A stretch of DNA of 64,000 bases from assembly GCA_018266735.1 (NCBI GenBank), contig JAFDZT010000004.1, positions 406,094 to 470,093 of the forward strand, written 5' to 3'. This DNA comes from Bacteroidota bacterium. GTDB lineage: Bacteria; Bacteroidota; Ignavibacteria; Kapaibacteriales; Kapaibacteriaceae. The notes under the pieces are model-generated. The model saw only the letters and a list, made by a program, of their open reading frames with translations. It was not told the origin of the DNA and searched no databases. A program made the translations under genes and the position numbers. Shown piece by piece: positions 26,800 to 36,328 of the stretch. The stretch's first letter is position 1, and every line of letters begins with the position of its first letter.

Positions 26800-27988
26800 C
26801 GGCCTTGTTCTCGATGTCGAGATAGGAGCGGATCTGCTGGGACGCTTGTGTGTTCTTCATGCGATCGTACGATACGATGAGCATGCCACACATACGATCG
26901 CGATAGGCCGTGCGCTTCTGCCGGTCCGACACTTGCATCCACGCCCGTTGTTCGTAGGCACGTCGGAGCAATCGCACAACACTGCTCGGACTCTTGGCAC
27001 TGTCGGCCGCGGCCTTGTTCACAAGATTGGACAGTCGGCGCTCATATGTTTCCGACGTGACAGCGATACTGTCCAGCCCCAACCGATGGATCTTGTAATC
27101 GATCTCGCGATTGATCTCGTTCACATTCTCCGCAGAGAAATCATACATGGTGAACTTAGCGATCACGCTTGGTTTCAGGCGGACCCACACGTTGGAAGGA
27201 TCGCGAGGGAAGCCTTTTGCGCGCATCGCTTCGAAGATCTGCTGACAGGCATCGTAGGAAAGATTCGTTTCGACGAGGGCCAATGCGGCACGTAGCGCAA
27301 TGTCGCCAACGATATCATCGGTCTTATCGAAGTGTTTGAGCACTGCCTGGCGAATGAACTGTCCTTGATTGTAGGATCGCTGGAAGTCGCCACTACGATA
27401 GGCTTGCCGAGATCGCAGCACGCGGAGCGTGGAGGCTGCATTGTCCTTGTAGCCAAGGAGCTCCAAGAGTCCGATGGCCTGCGAGAAACCGAACTCGATG
27501 TAGTACTCGATGCGCTGACATCCCGTGATCTCGGTCACAGCCTTGAGATAGGCCTGTCGACCTCGGTTGGCACGCACGTTCGTGAGCTTGTTCAACCCCG
27601 TGGAATCTTCGAATCCGGCATCGAACGGTGTATCACGCGGGATCGAGATGATCTCGATACAACCGCTGTCGAGGAAGAATCGCACCAAGTGATTCGCATC
27701 GGCATGACCCATCGGGTCACCCAAGCGAGAATCCACGCCCGTGACCATCACGTTCACGACACGACCGCCCATCTGCGGGAACGCATCGTTCTTGAGCGTG
27801 ATCATCGTATCGTTCACGTTGAACTGCGTCGTGTCGACGCCATCTTCATTGATGTTCTTATCGGCCTTCTTCGCCGCCGCCGAGTCAAGCGTCGGTGAGG
27901 ACGCTGGTTCCGTGTCGGTCTTCTTCTGCGAAGTGCAACCGACTCCAACGATCAGGGCGATCACTACGAGTACACGCATCACGTTCAT
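26783..27988 (-). CDS. LCP-like (LytR-CpsA-Psr) lipoprotein
   Basis: A 401-residue protein with a lipoprotein signal (hydrophobic stretch ending 'VGVGC', lipidated Cys about 18). The LCP-like core starts near residue 75 with 'VVNVMVTGVDSRLGD', then 'ADANHLVRFF' and 'IEIISIPRDT', the family's DSR and SIPRD motifs, followed by 'LNKLTNVRANRG'. LCP proteins transfer polyprenyl-linked glycopolymers onto the cell wall or other acceptors; in Gram-negative bacteria the acceptor is not established. The C-terminal ~130 residues are helical and unassigned. Its start overlaps the mazG stop by 4 bases, so the two are one operon. Confidence 0.75.
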   Translation of the reverse strand: MNVMRVLVVIALIVGVGCTSQKKTDTEPASSPTLDSAAAKKADKNINEDGVDTTQFNVNDTMITLKNDAFPQMGGRVVNVMVTGVDSRLGDPMGHADANHLVRFFLDSGCIEIISIPRDTPFDAGFEDSTGLNKLTNVRANRGRQAYLKAVTEITGCQRIEYYIEFGFSQAIGLLELLGYKDNAASTLRVLRSRQAYRSGDFQRSYNQGQFIRQAVLKHFDKTDDIVGDIALRAALALVETNLSYDACQQIFEAMRAKGFPRDPSNVWVRLKPSVIAKFTMYDFSAENVNEINREIDYKIHRLGLDSIAVTSETYERRLSNLVNKAAADSAKSPSSVVRLLRRAYEQRAWMQVSDRQKRTAYRDRMCGMLIVSYDRMKNTQASQQIRSYLDIENKAASASK

Positions 27989-28794
27989 GCCTTTTCACGC
28001 TCCAATCGTTTGGCTTCGTCCCACAGCGCATCCATCTCGGCAAGGCTCATCTCTTCGAGTTGCCGCCCTGCCTCCCTTGCCTTCACCTCGATGTATTGGA
28101 AGCGGCGCATGAAGGTGTTCGTCGTACCATGAAGGGCATCCTCTGCGATGAACTGCTCATGACGCGCGGCATTGACGAGGGCGAACAACACGTCGCCGAA
28201 CTCACGCTGCATGGCAACGGCATCGCCGCGCTCCACTTCGGCGCGTAGTTCGCGGATCTCTTCTTCCACTTTGTCCCAGACCAAGGCTTTGTCGTCCCAG
28301 TCGAATCCGGCATTGGCGGCCTTCTCCTGCACACGTTGGGCGCGCAGGGCGGCGGGGAGGGCTTTAGGAACGCCGTCAAGGATGGACGTGCGTCCCTCCT
28401 TCATTTTGAGCTTCTCCCAATTCTCGAGCACCTTGGCCTCGTCGGCGGCCACCTCGTCGCCGAACACATGCGGATGTCGATTCACCAGCTTCTTGAATTC
28501 GTTGTCGATCACGTCGATCAACGAAAAGGCCCCGCGTTGCTCAGCGATCACGGCATGCATCACCACGTGCAGGAGCAGGTCGCCGAGTTCCTTGGAGAAC
28601 TCCTTGTCGTCCTTTGCTGCAATGGCCTCAAGCGTTTCATACGCCTCTTCGATCAGCAAGTGCGAGATGGACTCGTGCGTTTGCTTCATGTCCCACGGAC
28701 ACTGCGCGCGCAGAATGCGAACAAGCTCCACAAAGGAGCCCATGTACTGCAGCAGGTCCTGCGGGTCCTTGGGAGTCGGGATCGGAGTTGGCAT
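27985..28794 (-). CDS. mazG: Nucleoside triphosphate pyrophosphohydrolase MazG
   Basis: A 269-residue house-cleaning NTP pyrophosphatase. The MazG fold has 'LRAQCPWDMKQTHESI', 'HLLIEEAYETLEAI' (the EExxE metal site) and 'KELGDLLLHVVMHA' (ExxD). A second, more divergent copy follows ('ALVWDKVEEEIRELRAEVE', 'REFGDVLFALVNAARH'). This two-domain layout matches E. coli MazG. The start is ATG 28794 rather than the TTG at 28803, which lies inside the promoter box. It leads the operon with the LCP-like lipoprotein. Confidence 0.95.
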   Translation of the reverse strand: MPTPIPTPKDPQDLLQYMGSFVELVRILRAQCPWDMKQTHESISHLLIEEAYETLEAIAAKDDKEFSKELGDLLLHVVMHAVIAEQRGAFSLIDVIDNEFKKLVNRHPHVFGDEVAADEAKVLENWEKLKMKEGRTSILDGVPKALPAALRAQRVQEKAANAGFDWDDKALVWDKVEEEIRELRAEVERGDAVAMQREFGDVLFALVNAARHEQFIAEDALHGTTNTFMRRFQYIEVKAREAGRQLEEMSLAEMDALWDEAKRLEREKA

Positions 28795-28800
28795 AGAGGG

Positions 28801-28808
28801 CAAAGATA
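28801..28808 (-). promoter_or_regulatory. TAnnTTTG -7 box for mazG (leaderless)
   Basis: TATCTTTG on the minus strand is a perfect match, followed by CCCTCT and the mazG ATG. There is no room for a ribosome-binding site, predicting a leaderless transcript. Confidence 0.7.
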
Positions 28809-28824
28809 CGGAGCCGCACCGCGC

Positions 28825-30090
28825 CTACCGCACAAGGAGGTGGGTCGCATACCCCACGGAGATCATCACCGTGAACGAGATCGCAAGACGCCATGCAAAG
28901 GCGAGGGAGCCCGCGGTGGCCGCCAGGACCACCTTGAACAGGGCATTCGCGATGAAGGCGATCAGGAGCGCACCCGAGCCGATGCCGATGGTGTCGGGTT
29001 GACCGGTCACGAGGTTGGATGCGGCCAGGGCGATCGAGTCGGTGTCGACCAATCCACCGATGGCACTTGTGACGAGAAAGGCACCACGACCGAACCAGGC
29101 AAGGGCGACCTTACTGATCAGGATGATGACCACCACTGTTGTGGCGAGTTTGAGCGCCGGAAGTAAGGCGAAGGGGTTACCGGATTCGACGAGCAGCGAG
29201 CGGCTCTCTGCCACATCCTTTGTCCGGATCAGGATGGCGAAGGCGAGTCCGGCCGTCATCGCGGCCATGAACGGCAGCAAGAGGTGTTGGGCGAGGGTGG
29301 GACCAACGACGAAGACCAGCAAGAGCACGCGCGGGAACTGGATAGAGTTGGCCACGGTGGCAGACCGCCATGCTTCGAGCGTTCGCGTACGATCGGCATG
29401 GACCAGACGTGCGATGGATGCTGTTGCAACGGTGGTCGATGCCAGTCCACCAACAAAGCCCGTGAGCAGCAGCCCCTTCTTTGTCCCAAGGAACTTCTCA
29501 AGGAAGTACCCCACGTAGGAGATCGAGGAGGCGAGAACGATGAAGAGCCAGAACTGCGTGGGAACAAAGAAGCCATACCATCCGAACTCTCCATGCGGGA
29601 GCAGCGGATAGATCACGAAGATCAGGGCAAGGAATCGCACGGTATCGGCGAATTCCATGTCCGTGAGCGTCTCGTGAAAGAACTTCTTCACCTGTCCCTT
29701 CACCACCAGCACCAAGGTGAGAAGAATGGCCATGGAGGCGGCAAGGGAAATGGAGCCGGGGTACGGCCGCATCGAGGCCACCAGACACAACATGTACACG
29801 GCAAGGGCGCTCAGATCCGTGGTGATGCCCACGTGCTCGGGGTCACGGAAGCGTTGTGCGATCACAAAGCCCGCGATCAGCACCGGAAGCACCACGATCA
29901 GGATCGGCTCACGGATCCAACCGGCAACGAAGCCGAGGCCGGCGATCAAGATGAAGTCTCGCAGACCGACGGATGTCTTCGTGTTCGCCGTTTCGCGTTG
30001 AGCTCCGACAAGCGCACCGATCAGGAGGCACACTGCAAGTGATGCCCACGGTTGGTACTCATTCAGTCGGAGGTCGAACGCCTCGTTCAT
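28825..30090 (-). CDS. MgtC/SapB family membrane protein with DUF4010 domain
   Basis: A 421-residue inner-membrane protein with about 12 spans. The N-terminal ~130 residues follow the MgtC/SapB pattern ('AVCLLIGALVGAQRE', 'GLRDFILIAGLGFVAGW'). The rest resembles the DUF4010 extension ('FVGGLASTTVATASIARL', 'SAIGGLVDTDSIALAAS'). MgtC proteins are linked to Mg starvation and F1Fo-ATPase control in pathogens; the long DUF4010 form is uncharacterised. Its ATG lies 6 bases after the paaA stop, so it is cotranscribed with paaA. Confidence 0.88.
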   Translation of the reverse strand: MNEAFDLRLNEYQPWASLAVCLLIGALVGAQRETANTKTSVGLRDFILIAGLGFVAGWIREPILIVVLPVLIAGFVIAQRFRDPEHVGITTDLSALAVYMLCLVASMRPYPGSISLAASMAILLTLVLVVKGQVKKFFHETLTDMEFADTVRFLALIFVIYPLLPHGEFGWYGFFVPTQFWLFIVLASSISYVGYFLEKFLGTKKGLLLTGFVGGLASTTVATASIARLVHADRTRTLEAWRSATVANSIQFPRVLLLVFVVGPTLAQHLLLPFMAAMTAGLAFAILIRTKDVAESRSLLVESGNPFALLPALKLATTVVVIILISKVALAWFGRGAFLVTSAIGGLVDTDSIALAASNLVTGQPDTIGIGSGALLIAFIANALFKVVLAATAGSLAFAWRLAISFTVMISVGYATHLLVR

Positions 30091-30096
30091 GTTCCC

Positions 30097-31080
30097 TTAG
30101 GAAAGTGGTGTGACGTACTGCTCGTCGGCTCGCTTGAGAGCATCGCGCACCCACTGTCCGCGCTCCTCTGCAAGTCTGCGAACGGCAAGACGTTCCTTGT
30201 TGCACGGACCGTCGCCGTTGATCACGCGCTTGAACTCGTCCCAATCCGGATCGCCGTATTCCCACACACCGGTTGTCGGATCCTTCTTCAGCTCCGTGTC
30301 GGGAATGGTAAGACCCAGTTCAAGGATCTTCGGAACATACTGGTTGAAGAACTGCTGACGCATATCGTCGTTCGTCGCCATCTTCACTTTCCAGCGAACG
30401 AGCTTTTCGGTGTGCTGACTGAGTTTGTCGGGAGGACCGAAGAAGTGCATGATGGGACGCCACCAACGATTCAGAGCCGCCTGTACCATCTCGCGCTGCA
30501 CGGGTGTACCCGTGGCAAGTGCGACCACGTTATCGTAGCCATACTTCAGGTGGAACGACTCTTCCATGCAGATCCGCTCGAGCGCTCTGCAGTACGGTCC
30601 ATACGAACCCTTTGAATTCGTCACCTGATTGATGATGGCCGAGGCATCGATCAACCATGCGATCACGGCCGTATCGGCCCATGTGAAGGCAGGATAGTTG
30701 AAGACGTTCGAATACTTCGACTTGCCGGTGAGGAGATCGTCGATCATGCGCTCACGCGACTTGCCAAGTGTTTCTGCGGCACTGTAGAGAAGTTGACCGT
30801 GACCGATCTCGTCCTGCACCTTCGCCATCAGTGCCATCTTCCGCTTGAACCCAGGTGCGCGTGTGATCCACGTTCCTTCCGGCAACGCACCGATGATCTC
30901 GCTATGGGCATGCTGCTCGATCATGCGAATGAGTTGGCGTCGATACTCGGACGGCATCCAATCGTTCGGCTCGATCTTCTCGCCGCGTTGGATCTTTGCT
31001 TCGAATTCTGCAAGCAAAACGGGATCGTCCTGGACTTGTTCGCCTGTTGGGCCTTCGACGATGCTGATGTTACCGTACAT
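30097..31080 (-). CDS. paaA: Phenylacetyl-CoA epoxidase catalytic subunit PaaA-like
   Basis: A 327-residue ferritin-like di-iron protein resembling PaaA, the subunit that forms the ring epoxide of phenylacetyl-CoA with O2. Two ExxH iron-ligand motifs are visible: '[12 protein letters not shown]' and '[11 protein letters not shown]'. '[23 protein letters not shown]' and '[18 protein letters not shown]' are typical of PaaA. The normal partners paaB, C, D and E are absent on both sides. The neighbours are a HmuY-like lipoprotein and an MgtC-type protein. Either the rest of the complex is elsewhere or this copy acts alone; the enzyme family is clear, the pathway is not. Confidence 0.88.
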   Translation of the reverse strand: MYGNISIVEGPTGEQVQDDPVLLAEFEAKIQRGEKIEPNDWMPSEYRRQLIRMIEQHAHSEIIGALPEGTWITRAPGFKRKMALMAKVQDEIGHGQLLYSAAETLGKSRERMIDDLLTGKSKYSNVFNYPAFTWADTAVIAWLIDASAIINQVTNSKGSYGPYCRALERICMEESFHLKYGYDNVVALATGTPVQREMVQAALNRWWRPIMHFFGPPDKLSQHTEKLVRWKVKMATNDDMRQQFFNQYVPKILELGLTIPDTELKKDPTTGVWEYGDPDWDEFKRVINGDGPCNKERLAVRRLAEERGQWVRDALKRADEQYVTPLS

Positions 31081-31104
31081 GATTCACCTGAACTGTGGTC
31101 GTGT

Positions 31105-31716
31105 TTAGAACGATGCTGATGTTGACCGCACGTAGCGGAAATGATAGAAGCCGAGAGGAGTGAGCTCATCGGGACTTGGAACGGCGTCCCTGTAGATGCT
31201 CGTGAATTGGAACTTCACAAACTTGCCACCCTTTGTCCGTACGACAATGGTCTTGTCCGGACTCGGGACGATGGTGTGACGGACCGTGGGTTGGTAGATG
31301 AACACGCCCGGACCGGTAAGGTCGATGGAAACGATCCGAGCCGTCGCTGTCGTATCGTCATTCTTGAGTTTCGTCGTGTCGGCCGCCGTCACCGATTCGA
31401 ATCGCGAAGAAGCCACATAGGCCTTCGTCGTTCCTACACCGGCCGTGCCGGAGTTGAAGAAGATATCGATCTGACGTGTCCGACCTTCGCCTTGCAAATA
31501 GGCCATGCGTATGTCCCACTCGTTCGTGGCACGCTTCTCGAACGGAACCACGCTGTCGCCATCCAGCGAATAGTACAGGAATCCCTGCACGGAATCCGGC
31601 CGCATGTTGGATCTCGTGATCGACGTTGACGTCGGTCCGGGAGCTGTTGCAGGATCGCTCGAACAAGCAGAGAGCAAAGCTCCTGCGAACACGACCATCG
31701 AAACGAACTTCATCAT
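31105..31716 (-). CDS. HmuY-like lipoprotein
   Basis: A 203-residue protein with a lipoprotein signal peptide ('FVSMVVFAGALLSACSS', Cys about 18). The body matches the HmuY fold: 'GFLYYSLDGDSVVP', 'NEWDIRMAY', 'IDIFFNSGTAGVG', and near the end 'IVVRTKGGKFVKFQFTSIY' and 'FYHFRYV'. In Porphyromonas HmuY is a surface lipoprotein that takes haem from host proteins and passes it to a TonB receptor. No haem receptor is adjacent here. The haloperoxidase-like gene ends 4 bases inside this gene's start, and paaA follows 24 bases later. Haem binding is a family inference; the ligand histidines are not evident. Confidence 0.78.
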   Translation of the reverse strand: MMKFVSMVVFAGALLSACSSDPATAPGPTSTSITRSNMRPDSVQGFLYYSLDGDSVVPFEKRATNEWDIRMAYLQGEGRTRQIDIFFNSGTAGVGTTKAYVASSRFESVTAADTTKLKNDDTTATARIVSIDLTGPGVFIYQPTVRHTIVPSPDKTIVVRTKGGKFVKFQFTSIYRDAVPSPDELTPLGFYHFRYVRSTSASF

Positions 31717-33014
31717 CTGAATTTCACCGTGGCAACAATGTACTTTCCGATCTCAGCGCCTTGCACCGCGCCTGCTTCACAACCGCGACGGTAATGGATG
31801 CCGCCGTACAACCGACTGATCGACGCTTCTGCCGCGGCTTGACGGAAGTTCTTGAAGGAACGTACCGTAAAGCCAAATGGAACTTCGGTGCTGTCCGTGT
31901 ACGCCACGTCGCCAAACTGGAACGTCAGGATCTCTGCCGCTGCGGCCGTGATGGTGCTATGTCCGCTGGCATGTTCCGGAAATGGTGGCGTTTGCAGAAG
32001 AGGCTCCCATGCATTGTCGATGTAGCGATTGATGTAGGTGACCGGACGGATCAGCGGCGAGCGATACTTCTCTGCCCAACACGACGTAAAGGCATCGAAC
32101 AATCCGAATCCAAGCATAGAATACACTTCGAGCGCCTTGATCATTGAAGAACGCTTGTCGCGCATCACCTGCATGGCCACGTTCATCCAATGTCCACCCG
32201 GCGAGATCTGCCGCGTGTTGTAGATGAAGTGACCGCGATACGACGTCACAACAGGATTGTCGTTCCAAAAGTTCGCGATCTCGCGTTGTTCCGGTGTGAG
32301 CGTTCTCACAACGTCGTAGGTTTCCTTGGCGGCCTTGTAAAACTCTGAACCCCGTTCTTTACTGAAATTGATCCTCGGAGGAACGGGGAACTGTGTCGCG
32401 CTTTTGATCGCGATCGTGCGCACCATACCGCAATACGGCGAAAGTGGCTTGGCAAAATTCGGCGGCGTTGGCTCCCAGCATGAGTCGCACTTCGGCCATT
32501 CCCACTCCGGCATACCCTGCGTGCGCGCATAGCCATCGCCCTTCGCATAGGCCTGAATGGCCTTGCCAACATCGATACCGTATTGCTTTGAGCGGTCGAA
32601 GACGTCCTTGGGGACGACAGCAGCCAGTGCCGCGAAGTGGACCTTTGCAAGACTATCGCTGATGGTGATCCGATAGAGGAGCTTCTGACAGGCGATCTGA
32701 TACGCGGCCACCATGGATACGCGCCAGTCGTACACCTTGCCTTGCTCCGGTTCCGGACATTTCGTGAAGCCTTGCAACGTGCCCACCAACGAGCGATATC
32801 CGGGGAAGCCGTGATAGGCCGCCTGATACCCCGCGAGGTTCGCATAGGCGTGGATGCGAGCGGCAATGGGCGGACCGAATCCATCCTCCATGATCACTTC
32901 GATCACGCATCGATTCCACTGATGTACGAGCTCTGCACTATCGGGCACTTGGGCAAACGACGGCCGAACGGCGGCAAGGAGGAAAAGGAGGCACACTCCA
33001 ACAAGGCGATTCAT
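31713..33014 (-). CDS. PAP2 / vanadium-dependent haloperoxidase-like secreted protein
   Basis: A 433-residue exported helical protein (signal peptide 'GVCLLFLLAAVRPSFAQ'). The vanadate-binding motifs occur in order: KYRSPLIRP (fits KxxxxxxRP), 'PEHASGHS' (SGH motif), and 'SRLYGGIHYRRGC' (SRxxxxxH). The Asp normally four residues after that His is Gly, so the last partner is missing. Such enzymes oxidise halides or cleave phosphoesters. In other Bacteroidota, ASPIC/FG-GAP genes often adjoin VHPO-like genes, as the gene at 33.1-36.3 kb does here. The start is ATG 33014, downstream of a perfect -7 box. The 4-base overlap with the HmuY-like gene shows cotranscription. Confidence 0.83.
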   Translation of the reverse strand: MNRLVGVCLLFLLAAVRPSFAQVPDSAELVHQWNRCVIEVIMEDGFGPPIAARIHAYANLAGYQAAYHGFPGYRSLVGTLQGFTKCPEPEQGKVYDWRVSMVAAYQIACQKLLYRITISDSLAKVHFAALAAVVPKDVFDRSKQYGIDVGKAIQAYAKGDGYARTQGMPEWEWPKCDSCWEPTPPNFAKPLSPYCGMVRTIAIKSATQFPVPPRINFSKERGSEFYKAAKETYDVVRTLTPEQREIANFWNDNPVVTSYRGHFIYNTRQISPGGHWMNVAMQVMRDKRSSMIKALEVYSMLGFGLFDAFTSCWAEKYRSPLIRPVTYINRYIDNAWEPLLQTPPFPEHASGHSTITAAAAEILTFQFGDVAYTDSTEVPFGFTVRSFKNFRQAAAEASISRLYGGIHYRRGCEAGAVQGAEIGKYIVATVKFR

Positions 33015-33041
33015 GACGGGTCCTGAAAAGTATCCATGTTC

Positions 33042-33049
33042 CAAATATA
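33042..33049 (-). promoter_or_regulatory. TAnnTTTG -7 box for the haloperoxidase-HmuY-paaA-mgtC transcript
   Basis: TATATTTG on the minus strand is a perfect match, 27 nt before the ATG. It separates this unit from the upstream ASPIC gene. Confidence 0.65.
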
Positions 33050-33082
33050 CGGACCCGACATTTTCGGACACTCATGTCCTTT

Positions 33083-36000
33083 TTAGCGACGGTCCTTCGG
33101 GCGCGGTCTGTCCACGACGAAGAGCCGTGGCCTGTGATTGTTCCGGGCCACGATCACGAGTGTTTTGTTCGCACCCCACGGGATCGACGCAATGTTCCGT
33201 GCGTCTCCCGGCACAACAAATCCCGACGAGTCTGCGCGCACGTCGGTGAAGTGCCCGGCGCCATCGTTCAACAGCACATTCCCGATCCCGGCATCATAGC
33301 CGATGATCTCCCCTTCTGCGCCAGTGAAATTGCCGGCCATCACAAGGTCGACAGCACCATCGCCATTCACGTCCATGGGGAGAATGGCCATCACCGGAGA
33401 GAGCTGGGCCATATCCGGCAGGGGCTCGAAGGAGAATCCCGACGCACCATTGTTTCGCAACACGGTGCTGGCGAACGAACGAACGTAGAGCGTGTCGATG
33501 GGCTTCACGGATGTTTTACTGAGAACATCGTCGGTGGTCGCGACGGCATAATCGCGGAAGAACGGATAGGAACGCGTAAGCACAGGCATATGGCCTTGCA
33601 ACACTTGTTTCCCGCGTGCCGGCATGCGCACGCGTTCGGGGACGTAACTCATGATCGGATCCACGCTGCCGTTTTCATCGAAGTCCGCATAGACGATGTC
33701 GATGGGATCGTTCTTTCGGTCGACATAAAAACTGTTGGTCCCCAAATTCCCAATGATATAGTCCACGTCACCATCGGCATCGATATCGGCAGAGGCCACG
33801 CAATTGTACCAACCTTCGTGTCCTTCCAGCCCTGCCGCCTTCGATACATCCTTGAACGAACCCTTGTTGTTCTGGAAGAGCTTGGGCGACATCCACATGC
33901 CAACAACAAAGAGGTCGGCATCGCCATCCTTGTCATAATCCGAGAACGACGCATGACTGATGAGACCCATCGTTGAGAGGTCCGGTCCTTGCTTCTGCGT
34001 CACATCCACCAACTTGCCCTTGTCGTTGCGCAACAAGTAGCTCCTAGGTGCTTCCGGGAACCGACCCGGGATGACGCGGCCGCCGATGAAGACGTCGAGG
34101 TCCTTGTCGCCATCGATATCTCCAAGTACCACCTTGCATCCGCTTTGCAAGCCGGTGGGTACTCCGTCGGGCACGAGCGTGAACACTCCCTTGCCATTGT
34201 TGAGGTAGAGTCGGTCGCGTAGCTCTTCGTCTTCGATATCGAATTCATTGCCGCCGGTGACGATCAGGACGTCGAGGTCCTTGTCGCCATCGATATCAAA
34301 GAGCGCAACGCTCACATCTTCGGCATCTGTGATGTCCTCCAATCCACAGAGCGAGTCGCGCACGAACTGTTGTGTGGCCGTTTGCAGGAAGAGTTGTGTT
34401 GGTGAGTACTTGGCACCTGTCAGGATCACGTCCTCGAGTCCGTCACCATTCACATCTCCTACCGCAAGTCCGGGACCATCGATGGAGAACTTCGACGGCA
34501 AGAGACGCTCACGCTTGAAATCGTCATAGAAGTTCTCACGATGCTTGAACGGTATGGACGTCTTCGGAATCTCTTGGAAGATCGTTACCGGAGGTGCAGG
34601 GGCGATCCAGCGAGCGGTGGGGTTCTCAACGACCGTGATATCGATGTTGACGGCAAGGTCTTTGAGGACGTTGACAAATCCATCCGGCCAGCGGATCACC
34701 ATACTGTCGATGTTCCGCGTCGCACCAAGTCCGAAATGGACGGTGGGATCGACCGACGACAGGTATCCGCGAGACGCCTGGACCTCACGAACGAGATGGA
34801 GACCACCGGCATAGAGGTCCACTCGTGCACCGAGTGCTGCCTTGTTGAGCTTGCGACCTTGAAGTTGGATGCGAAGGAAGGCATGACCTTCTGGTCCGTC
34901 CTCGATGGTCTGATTCCGATAGATAAAGGCAACAGTGTCCGTGTTATTGAGAACGAGGTCGAGATCGCCGTCACCATCAAGGTCTGCATAGGCAGCACCA
35001 TTCGTGATCACACTGTCGATCAAGCCGACCGCCCCGGCACGCGAATCGAACTGCAACGTACCCGTGTTGGCAAAGTAATAATTGCGAAGTCGCGTGGTCG
35101 GGATCTGTTTGTAGGCATCGTTGCGAAGGTCACGTTCCGACGCCACATGGTACGAGACATCCTGATCGCCGAGATCACGCTTCGTTCCATTCGAGATGAA
35201 GATATCCGTCAGACCATCGTTGTCGAAGTCGGCACAGAGAACAGACCAACTCCAGTCTGTGGCAGCAATGCCGGCGAGATAGGCGATGTCGGTGAAGCGG
35301 TCGTTGCCACGATTGAGTTGCAATGTGTTATGAATGCGCTGAGCGCTGTCAAAGAAGGGTCCATACTTCGACATTCCGCCGATCTGCGTCATTCTGCGTG
35401 CATGCGATTCCGGAAGCATGTCCACCGTGAGGATATCAAGCAGTCCATCGTTGTTGATATCAGCGATGTCCGACCCCATGCTGAACTGCGACATATATGG
35501 CAGGTGCTTCATGGTGGTCTCTTCGAACAGACCTTGACCGTCGTTCATGTAAAGCTTGTCGCGTTCCTCAAAGTCGTTCGCCACATAGATGTCGGGCCAT
35601 CCGTCGTTGTTCAGATCGCCAACGCTCGCACTCAGGCCGTAGCCTTTATCCTTGATCCCGCTCAACGCCGTTACGTCGGTGAAGTGATTATCACCATCGT
35701 TGCGAAACAGTTGGTCGTTCTCACCGGGATTTAGAAAGCCGAGACGTCGCGCCTCGCCGTTGTTCACAATGTACAGATCAAGATCGCCGTCACGATCGAT
35801 ATCGATGGCGGCGGCCTGCGTACTGCTTTTGTTGACGGCAATGCCAGAGGCGATGGCACGTTCGGTGAACGTATTGTCTCCGTTGTTCACGTAGTACATG
35901 TTCGAGGCATGCCGACGGCACACATAGATGTCGACGAGTCCGTCACCGGACAGGTCTGCCATCATTGCGCCATTGCAAATGCCCTTCAGTGTGATCCCGG

Positions 36001-36313
36001 CCGTTTCCGTGATATCGTCGAATTGAAAATTCCCGCGATTGAGATACAACGCACAGGGAACACTGGTACCCGTGAAGAACAGATCGGGCAAGCCATCGGC
36101 ATTGATGTCGCCGACGGCCACACCTCCGCCGTTATAGGCATAGATGTCGTTGTAGATGTTGAATGAATCCGACTCGGTGATGTGATTGGCGAACATCACT
36201 CCGGTCGTGATCGGGTCAAGTCGTATGAAGCGCTGTGCCATTCCAACGGTAGAGCAGGCCATGGTGATGAACATCACCAGAACCCATCCTCGCGCTCTGT
36301 TTGTCAACGACAT
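33083..36313 (-). CDS. Secreted FG-GAP/VCBS protein with ASPIC/UnbV domain
   Basis: A 1076-residue exported protein with a signal peptide ('VLVMFITMACSTVGMAQ'). It is built of many FG-GAP/VCBS calcium-binding loops ('DINADGLPDLFFTG', 'DIDRDGDLDLYIVNNG', 'DFDNDGLTDIFISNG', 'DLDGDGDLDLVLNNTD'). An ASPIC/UnbV module lies in the middle (~510-590: 'SVDPTVHFGLGATRNIDSM', 'VIRWPDG'). A second repeat block then reaches the C-terminus, so two propellers likely flank the ASPIC domain. No T9SS sorting domain is visible. It is the last gene of the heparinase-flippase-ftsX-lptG run, 15 bases after the lptG stop. Surface binding is inferred; the substrate is unknown. Confidence 0.85.
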   Translation of the reverse strand: MSLTNRARGWVLVMFITMACSTVGMAQRFIRLDPITTGVMFANHITESDSFNIYNDIYAYNGGGVAVGDINADGLPDLFFTGTSVPCALYLNRGNFQFDDITETAGITLKGICNGAMMADLSGDGLVDIYVCRRHASNMYYVNNGDNTFTERAIASGIAVNKSSTQAAAIDIDRDGDLDLYIVNNGEARRLGFLNPGENDQLFRNDGDNHFTDVTALSGIKDKGYGLSASVGDLNNDGWPDIYVANDFEERDKLYMNDGQGLFEETTMKHLPYMSQFSMGSDIADINNDGLLDILTVDMLPESHARRMTQIGGMSKYGPFFDSAQRIHNTLQLNRGNDRFTDIAYLAGIAATDWSWSVLCADFDNDGLTDIFISNGTKRDLGDQDVSYHVASERDLRNDAYKQIPTTRLRNYYFANTGTLQFDSRAGAVGLIDSVITNGAAYADLDGDGDLDLVLNNTDTVAFIYRNQTIEDGPEGHAFLRIQLQGRKLNKAALGARVDLYAGGLHLVREVQASRGYLSSVDPTVHFGLGATRNIDSMVIRWPDGFVNVLKDLAVNIDITVVENPTARWIAPAPPVTIFQEIPKTSIPFKHRENFYDDFKRERLLPSKFSIDGPGLAVGDVNGDGLEDVILTGAKYSPTQLFLQTATQQFVRDSLCGLEDITDAEDVSVALFDIDGDKDLDVLIVTGGNEFDIEDEELRDRLYLNNGKGVFTLVPDGVPTGLQSGCKVVLGDIDGDKDLDVFIGGRVIPGRFPEAPRSYLLRNDKGKLVDVTQKQGPDLSTMGLISHASFSDYDKDGDADLFVVGMWMSPKLFQNNKGSFKDVSKAAGLEGHEGWYNCVASADIDADGDVDYIIGNLGTNSFYVDRKNDPIDIVYADFDENGSVDPIMSYVPERVRMPARGKQVLQGHMPVLTRSYPFFRDYAVATTDDVLSKTSVKPIDTLYVRSFASTVLRNNGASGFSFEPLPDMAQLSPVMAILPMDVNGDGAVDLVMAGNFTGAEGEIIGYDAGIGNVLLNDGAGHFTDVRADSSGFVVPGDARNIASIPWGANKTLVIVARNNHRPRLFVVDRPRPKDRR

Positions 36314-36328
36314 ATACCTCAATCTCCG

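Noticed and set aside
34541..35734. Open frame of 397 codons on the plus strand
   Set aside because: It is antisense to the FG-GAP/ASPIC gene, whose repeats explain the absence of stop codons on the other strand.
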